The notes under the pieces are model-generated. The model was given only the letters and a program-made list of their open reading frames with translations. It was not told where the DNA came from and did no database searches. From assembly GCA_034401135.1 (NCBI GenBank), contig JAWZSP010000005.1, positions 3,100,001 through 3,164,000 on the forward strand: a stretch of 64,000 nt of DNA, in the 5' to 3' direction. The position numbers were made by a program, and so were the translations under genes. The DNA comes from Volutella citrinella (lineage: Eukaryota > Ascomycota > Sordariomycetes > Hypocreales > Nectriaceae). Below, piece by piece: positions 22,772 through 35,026 of the stretch (the stretch's first letter is position 1; the number at the start of each line of letters is the position of its first letter).

Positions 22772-25375
22772 CTAGGGCCGCTTTTGAGCATCTTCCGTGT
22801 CGTCGCTAGGTGGTGCCCTGATAGCTTCCTTGGCGTCCTTGGAGTCCTTCTTTGTATCTCCCTTGATGTCGTCCTTGGCATCGCCCTTGGCCTCGAGCTC
22901 TGCCCCCTCTTCAGTGTCCGGTTTGGCCTCTTTTGTACTTGTTTTAGCCGCGTCGACCACAGGAAGTTCCTTTTGCTCCAGTTTAGGCTGCTCCTCGACC
23001 TCGGCAGGCTGGCCATTCACCTTGTCGGTCAATTTGTCCCTGGACCCGACAACGTCCTCGGTGTGAAACCCATCATCCTTGGCTGGCACCGGAGGTGGCA
23101 ATCCTGATGTATCCTTTTCGGGCACAGGCGGTGCATTCTCCGCTCCTGGTTTCAGCCCGGCCGCCGAACCCCGGGTCCGCGGGCGTCCCGGGGAGTCGCT
23201 GACACCCGAGAGGATGCTGTCGCTGAAGCTCACCCCCGTACCAGGTCGGGCCCCAGTAGCATCTTGCGGTGAGTCTATAGTACTCACCATCTGATAGTCG
23301 CTTTCAACGGGGGACATTGTGACTGGCGGCGAGTCGGCCGGCTTGTCAGCCTTCTTACGACCCCAACCTGCACCCCAGCCGCCCGTCCTGCGCTTCTCTC
23401 CGGCCCATGTGGCCCAGCTCGACATGTACGCACCCGCCCGCGCGCCAGCGGTTTGTGCTTGGGCAGTCGCGGTGCCTTGATTGTGCTGCTTCTCTGTCGG
23501 AGATTGTGCTGCGCGAGCCTCCTCGGCGCGTCGACGCTGGGCCTCTCGCAAAGACTCCATATCAGCGTAGAGCTTGTTCAGTACAGAGGACGCCTTTTCG
23601 CGTCCGTAGGCAATGTTGCGGCCAAGGACTTCGCGCCCTTGGGCAAAGCGCTCGTCGAGATGGAGCTCCTTGACTTGCTCGGCAATCCGGCGTTGGACGT
23701 CATCGATGGTGAGACCACCAGCACAGGGGTGCTTTGGGTCGACAATGTCAAACAGGTGTGAGTCAGTGTTGGCATTCCACATGCGGTAGTTCTCGGTCCG
23801 CTTCCAGGCTTCAAGATAGTCGTGGCCAAAGTCCAGAATCGGATCGCCTTCCACTTCTGGAAGCATGGCCTTGGGGTTATTCGGATTGGCCTCAAGGTAG
23901 TTGTGATATTTAACCGACGAGATCAAGGCCAAGATGTATTCCTCAAACTGCATGCGAATAAACTCCTCGCTTCCTACGTACTGCATAGTTTTCGGTCTGC
24001 TCGGGTTTGCGTCGTCCCAGGTCTCTTGAATCGCCTGGGTCAGATAGTCTATCCATCGACGGTCCGCAGCAGTGAGAGTGAGGGCGGCTCTCAGGGGCAG
24101 GGAGGAAATGTTGATGGTATCGTCATCAAGGTTGATTAGGATGTCGCTGTATCGGTCCTTCTGCTGCAGGAGCAGCGAATTGGTGCTTCCGACGACATAC
24201 GACTTGGTTCCAAAGTCGGCCAGAATATCAAGCTGTTGAAGCGGGGTATATGGCCCAAACAAGCTGCCCTTCACGCGAGTCGAGGTTAGCTGGATAGCTT
24301 GGGTCGATAGAGGAGTTGCCATACCTTGCCAAAGATTTGCAAAGGGAGACCCATGTAGGAGAGCAACGAGTTGCGGTCACTAGTCCGGAGACTCGTTGGC
24401 TTTGCAAGATGCTTCTCGTAGCTGTTCAGTTCTGGGTCCGCGCAGTCGTGCAAGTTTCGGATGAGGCCGGGTATCAAGGACAGAAGAGAAAATTGGGTCA
24501 TGCAAAGGCGATCACAGCGCGTGCCAAAGAAGAGCATCTAGTTTGGACATTAGCCTCAGCCGTGTACGTATGGAAGCCATTCAGCAACATACCTTTGGCT
24601 GCAGAAGACAGCATTTCAGTAGCACAAGTGTCTGCCATTTATACTCATGGATGAGTTCTCGCAAACTCATGCCCAGCGCCTGGTCACGATCAACCTGGTC
24701 GTTCAAGATGCCGCGAGCTTTCTCGTCAGCCAGGCTTTCCTGAAACCGGCGCAGGATCTCGACATCTGTAAACTCGCGTTGGGCAAACCAGGCTTGTGTG
24801 ACAACACCAAGCCGTTCGCGCAGCATGCCAAAGAACTGGGGGCTATCTGCAATGACCACGACAGCCTTCTGGACCGTGGACCGCGTGACGTCGGCAGGGC
24901 GGTTCAGCAGCTGAGTTGATTCCAACTGCCTAGTACACGAAATCCCAAACAAAGATGTGGCCGGGCTCGATTCGGTCTCGGGGCGCAACAATGTGAAGTA
25001 GGAAAAGTCCTCCTCGGAGCTGCATTTTTGTCAAGTTAGCGATTGCCACCCCCGTAGCATCCATAATGGCGCCCTGCAACAACTCGACACGTCACGGCGG
25101 CTCATCACTTACGCATGCGCTCCATCGCTCAACGCCATGAATGGCAACAAGGACCAACCGTAATCAACGGCGGGGTCAGAACCCTCCTCAGCACCGAACC
25201 AGGTCTCAACCTCTGGGCCACGAGCATGGTGGAAGCCGACGACGGTGACGAGGGGTATGAAGTCGGGTCTCGCGGGCTCCGCAGGCGATGCGGGAACTAT
25301 AGGTGACAGGACGGGCTTGAGGTCGTCGGCGAGATCAGGCGACTTGAGGCCGCCTGTGGACTCGTCGGAGCTCAT
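22772..25375 (-). CDS. AVL9: AVL9-like DENN-domain secretory protein
   Basis: Exons are 25375-25113, 25019-24593, 24537-24325 and 24268-22772, giving 799 aa. The protein opens with a short Ser/Asp-rich tail, then TVVGFHHARGPEVETWFG and LLPFMALSDGAHA, the hallmark AVL9 N terminus. Conserved central blocks include SLFGISCTRQL and GSLFGPYTPLQQLD. The last 270 residues are Lys/Asp/Pro-rich and low in complexity. AVL9 is a DENN-family protein acting in exocytic vesicle formation at the late Golgi. The last intron ends at an AAG acceptor, chosen because it gives GKGSLFGPY and lies about 17 nt after a CTAAC branch site. A CAG acceptor before CTAACC would add several non-family residues and is less likely. 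Confidence 0.92.
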
Positions 25376-28300
25376 GAGGGGAGGTTTGAAGCGACACACA
25401 CGACGGGGGTGCGGGATTCCAGCTCTCAAAGGTCCACTCCTCAGTCAGCCATGTACGTCCCGGAGGAGTATTCCAGATCCTCCGTTGTCGCGATAGAGAC
25501 TGCCGGGTGGGTGAAGATTCGGGCGTTGGTAGCGGAGTGTGTCAATCGGGTTCGCGAAGTCGGCAGAGGGGCTATGACGAGGGCACTGTCCCAGCAATCC
25601 ACCAGTAGACGGGCGGGCGACAACGACCAACAAGGAGCCTGGCTGACCCCGGAGCAGTCTCTAGAGCACGGAGGAGGCTCGACAGGATCGCGTAGGGTGG
25701 TACGAATGGTGTATCGAGGCTGCGGCGAGGCGGTCAAGGGGTGGCGCTTGTGCTGGCGAGGCTCACCCTCCACAGCTCACTGACGTTCAGGGCTCCAGAA
25801 GCTGCGCAGGTCGCACGGCAGGTCAGGGCAGCCAGCGACGACGGAATTCGAGACGGATGAATCGTCGAGGCGGCAATGGGGCAGGAAGGCAACGAGGAGG
25901 CAGTTGAGACGGAGGCCCAGGGCGTCGGGGGGTCGGAGCAGTGGACCAGAAGAAAAGATGGGTGTTACGTCGTTGACATTGAAACGATGCGACGGGCTGA
26001 AGTTTAGGGCGGAGGCCAGGCCAGAGTGGAGGGGCTCGCCGCCGTCACAGGTGGTGTCCTGCCCTGGAGCTGGAGCTGGACTCGGGGAGCGTGCGTGCGC
26101 TTGACGCTTATGCGAAATTGCCAGCAATTACTCTCATGGCCCCAGCTTGATCCGGCAATTAATGGAGCCCACTTGGAAACGCGGCGGCTAAGAATAACGA
26201 CGATTCAAACGGAGCCCCGCTGGGTGGACGGCTCTTGGTAGCTGGTAATAATGATCATCACCACATCCATCACATTCACCAGCGGGCAAACCTATCGACC
26301 AGCATCACGTGGCGCCGACTAGATGAGATTCGTCTGCCCGATCCCACGCAGCTTCCATTATACACCCTACCTGACTGACAATGGAGAGTACCTTGGTCGC
26401 CTCACTACCTAAGTAAGGTAGGTAGGTATCCATCTGGGCCAGATGTGGGCGTCCATGATAAGCAGCAGCGGATAAAATGCAATAAGCCTCCACCTCCGCC
26501 GGCATTGCCCTCCATGTTCCTCTGCAGGCAAGCCTCTGCCATTGTCCGCCTCCCACGGTAGTTCGCATATGGGTCCCTCGGCGACCATGCTTCGTTCTGG
26601 TTGGGGGAACGGCGTGTGACGCTTCAAGCTTGTGTGTGGCCTACCAACGTGTCCAGAGGGCGCTCGCGACATTGGATGTGATCCAGCTCGACGACGTTAC
26701 AATGCATGTGCATCGTCCACCACCACCTCCCGTCTGCCGACGTGTCTCGATGCGATCGGTCCATCATGTTCTAAACAGTATTGGACGTGGAGATGCAATT
26801 GATTGCTGCCAATAATCTCCTTGATGCTGTGGTTGGCCCGACTGAGACTTACCGCCTCCCAAACACGCCCAAGTAATGACAACCTTTTCGTTTTCCTCAT
26901 CATGCTCATGAGCAATAGGCAATGCGTTCAAAGATATGTATGTACTTGGCCATGACAAATGTTCCCAAATCTGGCAAATTAGTATTAATTAGCTAATGTC
27001 CAACTTCAGGGTAGGTCAGCTTCGACCAGTCATCTTAGCGACACGAGAAACCACCCTCCATACTATCTATCGCCTGGCTGACCCGATTCTTAGTTTTCCT
27101 GTCGGATACCGTAGTGGGCTTGTCTTCTTATAGCACCTGCTACTACAATTTTACCTGCTGTGAGGATAGGATCATGTCCAAGAAGGACGCCAGGCTTGAG
27201 CAAATGGTTTGTGGTCCGCGGGACTGCTACCAGCCATTCCTTATGGACGCCTTTGAGTTGCTGTTTTCAAGTTGGAAGGGGATGATCCATTCGAGATGTG
27301 TAAGTATTTAGCAATCTAGCAATCGGGACAGGACGGGCGATTTCCTGCTCCCCATCGTGGGTCAGTCGAGCGGATATAGAGATGGCCTCCAGTGTTTATT
27401 AACCCGGCCTCTCATGACTCAGATTCATTGAATTAGGAGGAGAATCGCCGATCCTGCTGAGTAGTTGTACACATGCACACAGATAGCCCCCAAAGGATCC
27501 TTGACTAAGGTAGGTCCCGTATTCTCTACCCACACATGTTGTTTCATGCAAGTCATTAAACCCCAAAAATACTGCCCGATACACGTTTTTCCCGCGTGGA
27601 GTAACGTGGATGCTGAAACCAATAGTTGGTCCATCACCAGCCTGTCGGGAAGGAGGACGCACACGCATGACCTAGAGAACGGTCTACATACCAGTAAATG
27701 GCTCATACATTGGCAAGGCATGCGAGGCTAGTTCGATAGTGCTGGTCCTTGAGGCCGAGCTCTGCAGCAATCACGGACACTCGTCGAATGATGAAAGTCA
27801 TACTCGTTGGTGGCGCTGAGCGTCGGGCGACTGAGCCTCTGTGCCCGAGGCTAGCTGGTGTCATGCAGCTCTAGAGGCAGAAGTGCAGAACTGGTCACCC
27901 TACTGGGGGCCTTGCTGACTTCTGGAAGCCTTCCATCGGGCCATGGCATCGGCTAAATGCACCGGGGGCTCTGGCAAACACGAGATGCAGTAGTATGGGC
28001 GATTCCTTTGAGGATTGCAGACGTTGACACCGATGGCCGAAGTGGGTGGCCATTCAGGCCCAAGGAAACTTCAGATGAATCCGATTCAGGAAGTTGTTGG
28101 CTCGGGCCAGGGAGACGGGGCGCGGGATGACTGAGCAGGGGATTGGGCCTGGTGGGGGATTCGCGGTGTGCCGCGGGGGGCCGGTGTCCGGAAGAGGAAG
28201 CCAGAAAGGATGACGCGTTGGAGGAGATGGATAGCTCCAGTTTGGATTCGCCTTCTCGGTCAGTCGTTGGTCAACCGTGAGCATTGCTTCCGGTGCGGCC

Positions 28301-31300
28301 CGGTGGAGGCGTTCATCGAGAACACACTGGGGGCTTAGGAAGGAGTGCATTGCGCCAACAGTCATAGCCCCTGAGCGAATTCAGGAACGGAATGCGGCGG
28401 AGGATGGTGCATGGAAAATGAGATGTTTGAGTGAAAGCAGAGCCCGAAAGTCTCCCAGGGGCGAGCGAGCGCGGAATGGAGCAATCCACAACCCATGAAC
28501 TACTGACTCGGTAGGCCCATCCCCGTCATAGAGAATTATTGAGTCGCCCTTGTTTCGACTGACTGGGAGGGCCTAGTCGAGTTCCTGGAACCAGAGCCCA
28601 GGTTGTCCTTGATAAGTTGTCGAGCTCTGGAGCGGCCACCCACGTGTCGACCCTGTCACATCTCCCGTAGGTACTATTGAATACTCAGAGCGCGGTAGCC
28701 AAAGCCCGACGACGCAGAGCCCATCGCCACGTACCAAGGACGTACCGTGCGTGGAGCGAGGCCTTATAGAATGCCCTGCAGGGAGGGGAAAAAAGAGAGC
28801 CAAGCTTTCTGCCTTGAGGTCCCATTGAAGGTCGACATGTCGGCGGTGAGATGGCTCTTACGGATACATTTGCCCAGTTTATGCGGCCCCGCAAACAAAC
28901 CTCCACTCCCAACTAACTGCCTTGCCTCCCCGGCAAGCAGCCTGGCCTGCAGCCTTGCGTCGCGGTGTGTCCAAACAGCATCACAATGCTGGCAGTCAGC
29001 TTAGAACCAATGTGTGAAGTGGACGAATTGAATCGGTATGCTGCCGTCTTTAAAGGGAGTGCAAGCAGGGGGGCAACGGGTGCCTGCTGGGGATTCTCGA
29101 AGACTTCTGCGGGCAAAACCCAACTGGGAAGAGTCGCGAATCAGCAACACCACGTAGGAGGAGGGTACATGGTAGCAATCTGCGCCAGTTGCACCCCCTC
29201 GCTCCCCACCCCCACCCCCACCCTGGTCTGCAAAGTCCCAGACGAACTTGGGCAAGTACAGGTTGGCTTTGAAGCTTCTCCCCTTCCGTGTAGGACCCTC
29301 CGTGGCGGGTTCAAGGTCTCCAACAGAAAGATAATTATTCAGTGCTACTACTGCTGATACCATGAGCGGCATAACAATCTTGGCACGGAAGCCCACGGGC
29401 GAGCCGGCCTTTGACCATCGGAGCAACATGATAAAGCTGAGAATACCCATCTTGTCTCCACTACGATGTTGGCTGGGCCCCCACCACATTCGCCGCCTCG
29501 GGTTCGGGTCGAGGCTCCTCAGTCCAGGCCAGGCGCCTCGCGCCCTGAGAGTCGAGCCGGTGATGGGTCGCTGTGTCAGTCCCGCGTCCCTAGGTAGGTA
29601 GGTATGCATTGAGACAGGAGCCCTCACAATGGGACGAGAGTTGGTATTCTTGCAAACACATTTTGTATTTGGGGTTGGTGAGGACCAACCCGGCGACATT
29701 GTACTCCGTCGGGGACACATATTCAGATAGAGATAAGGAAGATGACGCTGTCATACTGGAGGGTTGAAGGACAGACAGGGCTGCCATCAAGAGAGTACGA
29801 CGTACCTGGCCTCGGCACTCCTCCATGCTGATGGGAGGAAAAAGAAAAGAAAGGAAAGCGACATATCGTGACATCTTGCAAGTGCGCCCCATTGCACCTG
29901 GGGCAGAAACGATGGGGACAGTCTCCACGGCCCACCCACAGGGACGGCCTGGCTTGAGCTCTATTCTGCGCTGTCCCATTTCTCCCACGAGGCATGTGGG
30001 CAAGGCACAGCAAAGAAACGCACACCACTGCAAAGCGCAGCAAATCAGATGAGTGCTCTCTAGGCTCCGGCAGAGGCTGATGCGCCTGCCGATGCATGCG
30101 CAGCGGTAGCTTACTGATGCACGCGGCTGATGATTGCAGACTCATAAGGTAGGACATGTTAGGCAGGCTGGCAGGTTGGGCACTGGTGGTGGTACATGAA
30201 TTCTATCAGCTAGGTAGATGTACCAAGGTGAGGTGGTTGACAGTGTTTCGCTTATGCTGCTTCGGTGCGCCAGAGCCTCGACATGGGCTGTCACAACAGC
30301 CCAGCGCAAATTGCCGCCCCAAACCCGCCAGGCAGGATGCCCGTGGTAGGGTGCTAGCAATGGGTGGGCAGGCTGCGGAAGTGCCTCTGCAGCGGGAGCC
30401 TCAGCCTCGTTAGAGTTTGAGGATGCATGCGGACGGGAGAGGTGCTGAGGAGCCTGACGTAGCAACGCACCCACTGACTCCTCCTGCGGGCTTGGACTGA
30501 GTCGTGTTCAATGGGTAGGCGGAGTTGTTGGCAAGGGGGAGCAACAGCGACCCCAACAGCCATGGGAGTAATAAATAGACAACGCAGAGGATTCAACCTA
30601 CCTGGCGGATTCGGCCGGTACGTGTGATAAAGAGAGAGAGAAGGGGGCCGGAGACGGAGGGAGATGGATGAGTGGTAATTCCGCTGTTGGATCGTTGGCA
30701 TCCATCGGTGTCAGGTACAACGACATGGCGGAGGCTAAAATCAATCCCATTCTGGGGGTTTCGCCATGCCTACTCCGTCCACACAGGTTGCATGGACGGA
30801 CGAGACGTACCTGTAATTAGAGCACTGCATACTCGGCTCAGCTGGCACCACTTTCTTTGGACGCAGCTATTCCGGTTCCGAAGACACCATGCTGGCCTCT
30901 GGCCGCCCGACTAGGTAGGTTCCGATCCCTTGTCGAAGGGGGGCCAAGGGCGAGAGCCAGGGCCACACGATAATGCCCATCATCCCTCACAGCACCGGTT
31001 TTGGGAACGCAAGCGAGCAAGCGCCCATCTAGGCTCTAGCGTTGTAGCGTCAGACAGATTCGCCCCAGGTCTATCCATTTTCTGAGCACCTGGTATGGAG
31101 CCCCCCCCGCTGTGCTGCACGGTTGCTGGCAAGAGCCGAGTGACATGAGCGGTCGAGATTGTAAGTTGTATTGTGCCATGGGGCCGTCGCGGAGTCGAGG
31201 AATGTAAAACGGCGTGGACAAGCACGGCGGCCGTGCACTTGTATCGCATCATCATTCATCGGTCGAGGGAGGGCCGACTACCACGCATATGACTTGGCAA

Positions 31301-33650
31301 ACTAAACGAATAGCAATCCGATATTTCAAGACAAACTTGATCCTACAGGCATTGCCCGAATACTCTGGTCCTGTTTGCTTCTGAGAAAAAAGAACAATTG
31401 ATCTGAAACCGAGAATCAATCAAATCACACTGAGTCCGTGTCATGTTGCGATTTTCTTTTGTCGCCAACTATTGTACGGAGCCGAGTTGAATGAGTGGAG
31501 GAACATTGTATGGGACAGGTCTTCCCCCCGTCCGAGAAACCAGGGCGGTCCCAGAAAGTTTCCGCCACCAAGGCCAGACCTACAAATTAGCCCCCGGCTG
31601 GGAGCAGCGTTGTCCCAGTCCGCCATGGATCGCAGCCCACAGCGAAGCCAGATTGCCATGAACTGATGGGACGATGCTTTCATCTGAAGCCAAGCATAGG
31701 GCGCTGGGGCCCAGGGGAGGCTAGCGATGGAGATTGGGCGGGGGGGGGAGACGACTCGGTCAGGGTCGGACGTGAACATCGAGAATCGAGGACCGAGAAC
31801 TGAGTACTAATAATGCCGGTTGGAGCCCAAAGGTCGGCTCTCACGCCACGGCTGTGGGCGGCGACCGAGGGCGACTCATTCATCACCGACACGGGACGCC
31901 AAGTCTTTCGCTTCGAGGGAGAGCCATTGGTTGCCAGTCATAAGCCCGGTGTGTGGCACAGTGAGGTGCACTCGGTGATGGACCCGACCAGGCCTGGGGC
32001 GGCGACAGCATGCGTGGTAGGGATGTGGGCAAGGCCTCAGATTGTTTCCTGGGCACAGTTGGTTGGTGGTAGCCCTGGATGGAAACTCGAGGGGGGAACT
32101 GCCAGGCGAGGAGGTGCCTGGCCTGCAGGTTACGGTACAGATGGTCTGTCGCAACTCCTGGTATCCGACAAGTATCAACGTCTCGTGCGTGCACCTTAGG
32201 TTGTTATTGTCAATCAGCCACACCCCGAGGCCCTGCTCCCATGTGGGATTGAGATCAACTCCATTTGTTGATGGAGCTTAACCCGCCCGCAGTACCGAGA
32301 TGCCCGGCCTGGGCCTGTCCCTGGGTTCCAGCTGTCAAACCAGGCCCCAATGAGTGGGCTAGCAATTGCGACCGCCTTTGTAGCTCGCAACCGGCACGTT
32401 CCAGAGGCGCACGCCCCTCCCTCCCTCGGTGCTTCGCGTCAAAGGCCCAATACCTTACCTCGTACGGCGCAAAGGTAAGGTAGACACCGTAGCTGTCTCC
32501 CGCTCTCCTTCACCATCTGGATGCGTACAATGGTATCATCTGCTTGTCGATCAAGTAGCAGTGCCATAGCAGAACTAAATTGCGGGCGTCGAAAAACACC
32601 TCTCATTCAAGCTGCATGCAGGCTGGAAACCCGTCGTTGACCTGCTATCATAGGGCTAGCTCAGCAGCAATCCTGGAATTGTATAATTAGCAGCACCAGC
32701 GAGAGATGGCTCTGCCCGGCCGGCTCCTGACGCGCTCCATTCGTCCTTTGACCTGTCCTCCCAAGCTCCTGGGCACCCGTCCTCCAATTGACCATCCACT
32801 CCCGTCTCAATCCTTCGAGCATGGCCACACCCCCTCCCTTGTTCGCCTAGGCCCTGGTTCCCCACTGGCTGCTGCCGCCTGCGCCAATTGGTGCCACCCT
32901 GCCCTGCCTGCGCCAGCCTGGGACCTCGTCATTGTCGAGTGTGGGAGCCCTGTAAACTGTGCCCTCCACTTGTACACTTTAGTGACCTCGCCCTGCTCGG
33001 GGCTCCCTGTACAGCAACGGAGGCCAGCCAGAAGGACCACCAACAGTGCCACCAGCAGACGAGTCCAGCCCGCCCGCCCGCTCGCTCGCTCCAACCACCA
33101 CCTTCCATGCTGCCCACCGCCAGACCCTCATCCAGCTCCCCCAGGCCATCTTTGTCTTCAACATCGAACTCCCGCTCCGCTCCATTCGCAACCTGCCCCC
33201 TAGCCCGGGCCAAATACCAGATCACCCGCACCTTCGCCGACCGTCGCTTCCCTCTCATCTTCTTGTCGGACACTCTACGTCTGTTTGTCCTTCCGGATTC
33301 GCGCTGCCGTGGGATCTACGCTCGACAGACTCTGGCCGACACTTCCGCCCTCCGCTTGGCCGCTTTGCCTTGCCTCGCCTCGCCTCAGCCGTCGCTCGAC
33401 GCACCCTGCTATCCCCCAACGTACCAACTCGACGCCGCCTCGCCGCGAATCGATTCCCCCTACGACGCTGCGAATTGTCCCATCCAGTTGGCACCAACTT
33501 GCTACTGGCACCTCGCTCAATCTGTCTCGTCGACCATGCGACTCTGATCGTCCTTATCGCGAACCACCCGATTTGACCGACTACACCCGAACTAGCCCGT
33601 CCACACCCCAACTGCGCCGACACTGCCGGCTCAGCTATTAATTGGCCAAG
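25376..33650. other. 8.3-kb gene-free stretch with motif repeats
   Basis: The largest gap in the window. No frame here has a recognisable domain, although several open frames of 100-240 codons exist. Notable content: TAGGTAGG-type motifs at 26415-26429, 29591-29604, 30596-30603 and 30912-30920, a minus-strand G-quadruplex motif at 29194-29223, and G or C homopolymers at about 31105 and 31741. The 32700-33650 part is strongly CT-rich and is probably promoter and leader of the G-alpha gene. Long non-coding RNA or fast-evolving genes cannot be excluded. Confidence 0.5.
29194..29223 (-). other. G-quadruplex motif on the minus strand
   Basis: Plus-strand C-runs of three to five bases (29194-98, 29204-07, 29209-13, 29215-19, 29221-23) are split mostly by single A bases. 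The minus strand therefore carries G-runs with 1-nt loops, a very stable quadruplex class. Confidence 0.7.
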
Positions 33651-35026
33651 ATGGGTGCCTGCATGAGTTCAAACAATGAGGAGGTGGAGCAGAAGAAGAA
33701 GAGCCAGGCTATCGACAAGATTCTAGAGGAGGACTCCAAGCGACTACGGAAGGAATGCAAGATCCTGCTACTTGGTGCGTAGTATCTGTACCCTTCTGAA
33801 GCTTTTCCAAGGAACAACACATGCTGACACTGGACCCAGGCTCTGGAGAGAGTGGCAAGTCAACTATTGTGAAGCAGATGAAGATTATCCACCTGAAGGG
33901 CTATTCGGAGGATGAGCTCATTAACTACAGGCCTACCGTGTTCAAAAACCTCGTGGAATGCGCAAAGGCCGTGATTGCTGCTATGCAGCAGTTCGATATC
34001 GAGCCCCAAAACGAGGAGAATAAGGCTTACGCAGAATACCTCGTCGAGTACCAAGCCGAGTCAGGCCCCCAAGCCCAGATCGACCCCAAGGTCGGCGTCG
34101 CCGTGCAGTCGCTATGGAATGATCCCGCCAAGGACCTGCTCATGGAGCATCAGACCGAGTTTTACCTCATGGACTCGGCCGAATAGTGAGTTGGTCGTTG
34201 GGAACCAGGCGTAAGCACACCACTGACAACGTCGCGCTGCAGCTTTTTCCAGGAGGTGATGCGAATAGTAGCACCCGACTACCTACCTAATGAGATGGAT
34301 GTCCTGCGAGCACGAACGAAGACAACCGGTATATACGAGACGAGATTTCAGATGGGACAACTAAGCATCCAGTGCGTCTCTCGAACCATGGCACTGCTCT
34401 TGTGGGGCGGCCACATGTTGGATGTATTTGCTGACGCGGGAATAGCATGTTCGACGTTGGCGGCCAACGAAGCGAGCGGAAGAAGTGGATTCACTGCTTT
34501 GAGAACGTGACCTCGATCATCTTTTGCGTCGCTCTGAGCGAGTATGACCAAGTGCTATTGGAGGAGAGCAGCCAGGTGGGTTTTCCAGAGCCTCTGTCCC
34601 CGACAAGATTGGGTTGCTGACCACTGAGCCAGAACCGAATGATGGAAAGCTTGTTGCTATTCGATTCCGTGGTCAACTCGCGCTGGTTTATGCGAACTAG
34701 CATCATCCTGTTCCTCAATAAGGTGGACATTTTCAAACAGAAGCTCAGCCGATCACCGCTGGGCAACTACTTCCCAGACTACTCCGGAGGCAACGACGTC
34801 AACAAGGCTGCAAAGTACCTCCTCTGGCGCTTCAACCAGGTCAACCGGGCACATCTCAATCTGTATCCTCAGTAAGTGTGAACTGACAGAACCCTGCGCA
34901 CATGGAAATGCTAATCCGGGTCACAGTCTGACTCAAGCCACCGATACGTCCAACATCCGCCTCGTATTTGCTGCTGTCAAGGAGACTATTCTGAATAATG
35001 CGCTCAAAGACTCAGGAATTCTTTGA
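33651..35026 (+). CDS. gna3: Heterotrimeric G-protein alpha subunit, class III
   Basis: Exons are 33651-33774, 33840-34185, 34243-34371, 34446-34575, 34633-34871 and 34927-35026, giving 355 aa; every join keeps phase. MGACMSS gives a myristoylated Gly2 and a palmitoylated Cys4. The P-loop GSGESGKS is at 42-49, DVGGQ at 203-207 with catalytic Gln207, and NKVD at 272-275. The C terminus KDSGIL has Ser rather than Cys at position -4, so it is not the Gi-type class I subunit. Strong similarity to Neurospora GNA-3 supports class III, which couples receptors to adenylyl cyclase and cAMP/PKA at the plasma membrane. The helical domain has a short Gln/Ala-rich variable stretch near 123-134. Confidence 0.96.

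Noticed and set aside
29001..29720. 239-codon minus-strand open frame
   Set aside because: It contains the C-run and TAGGTAGG repeats, is compositionally biased, and matches no family I know.
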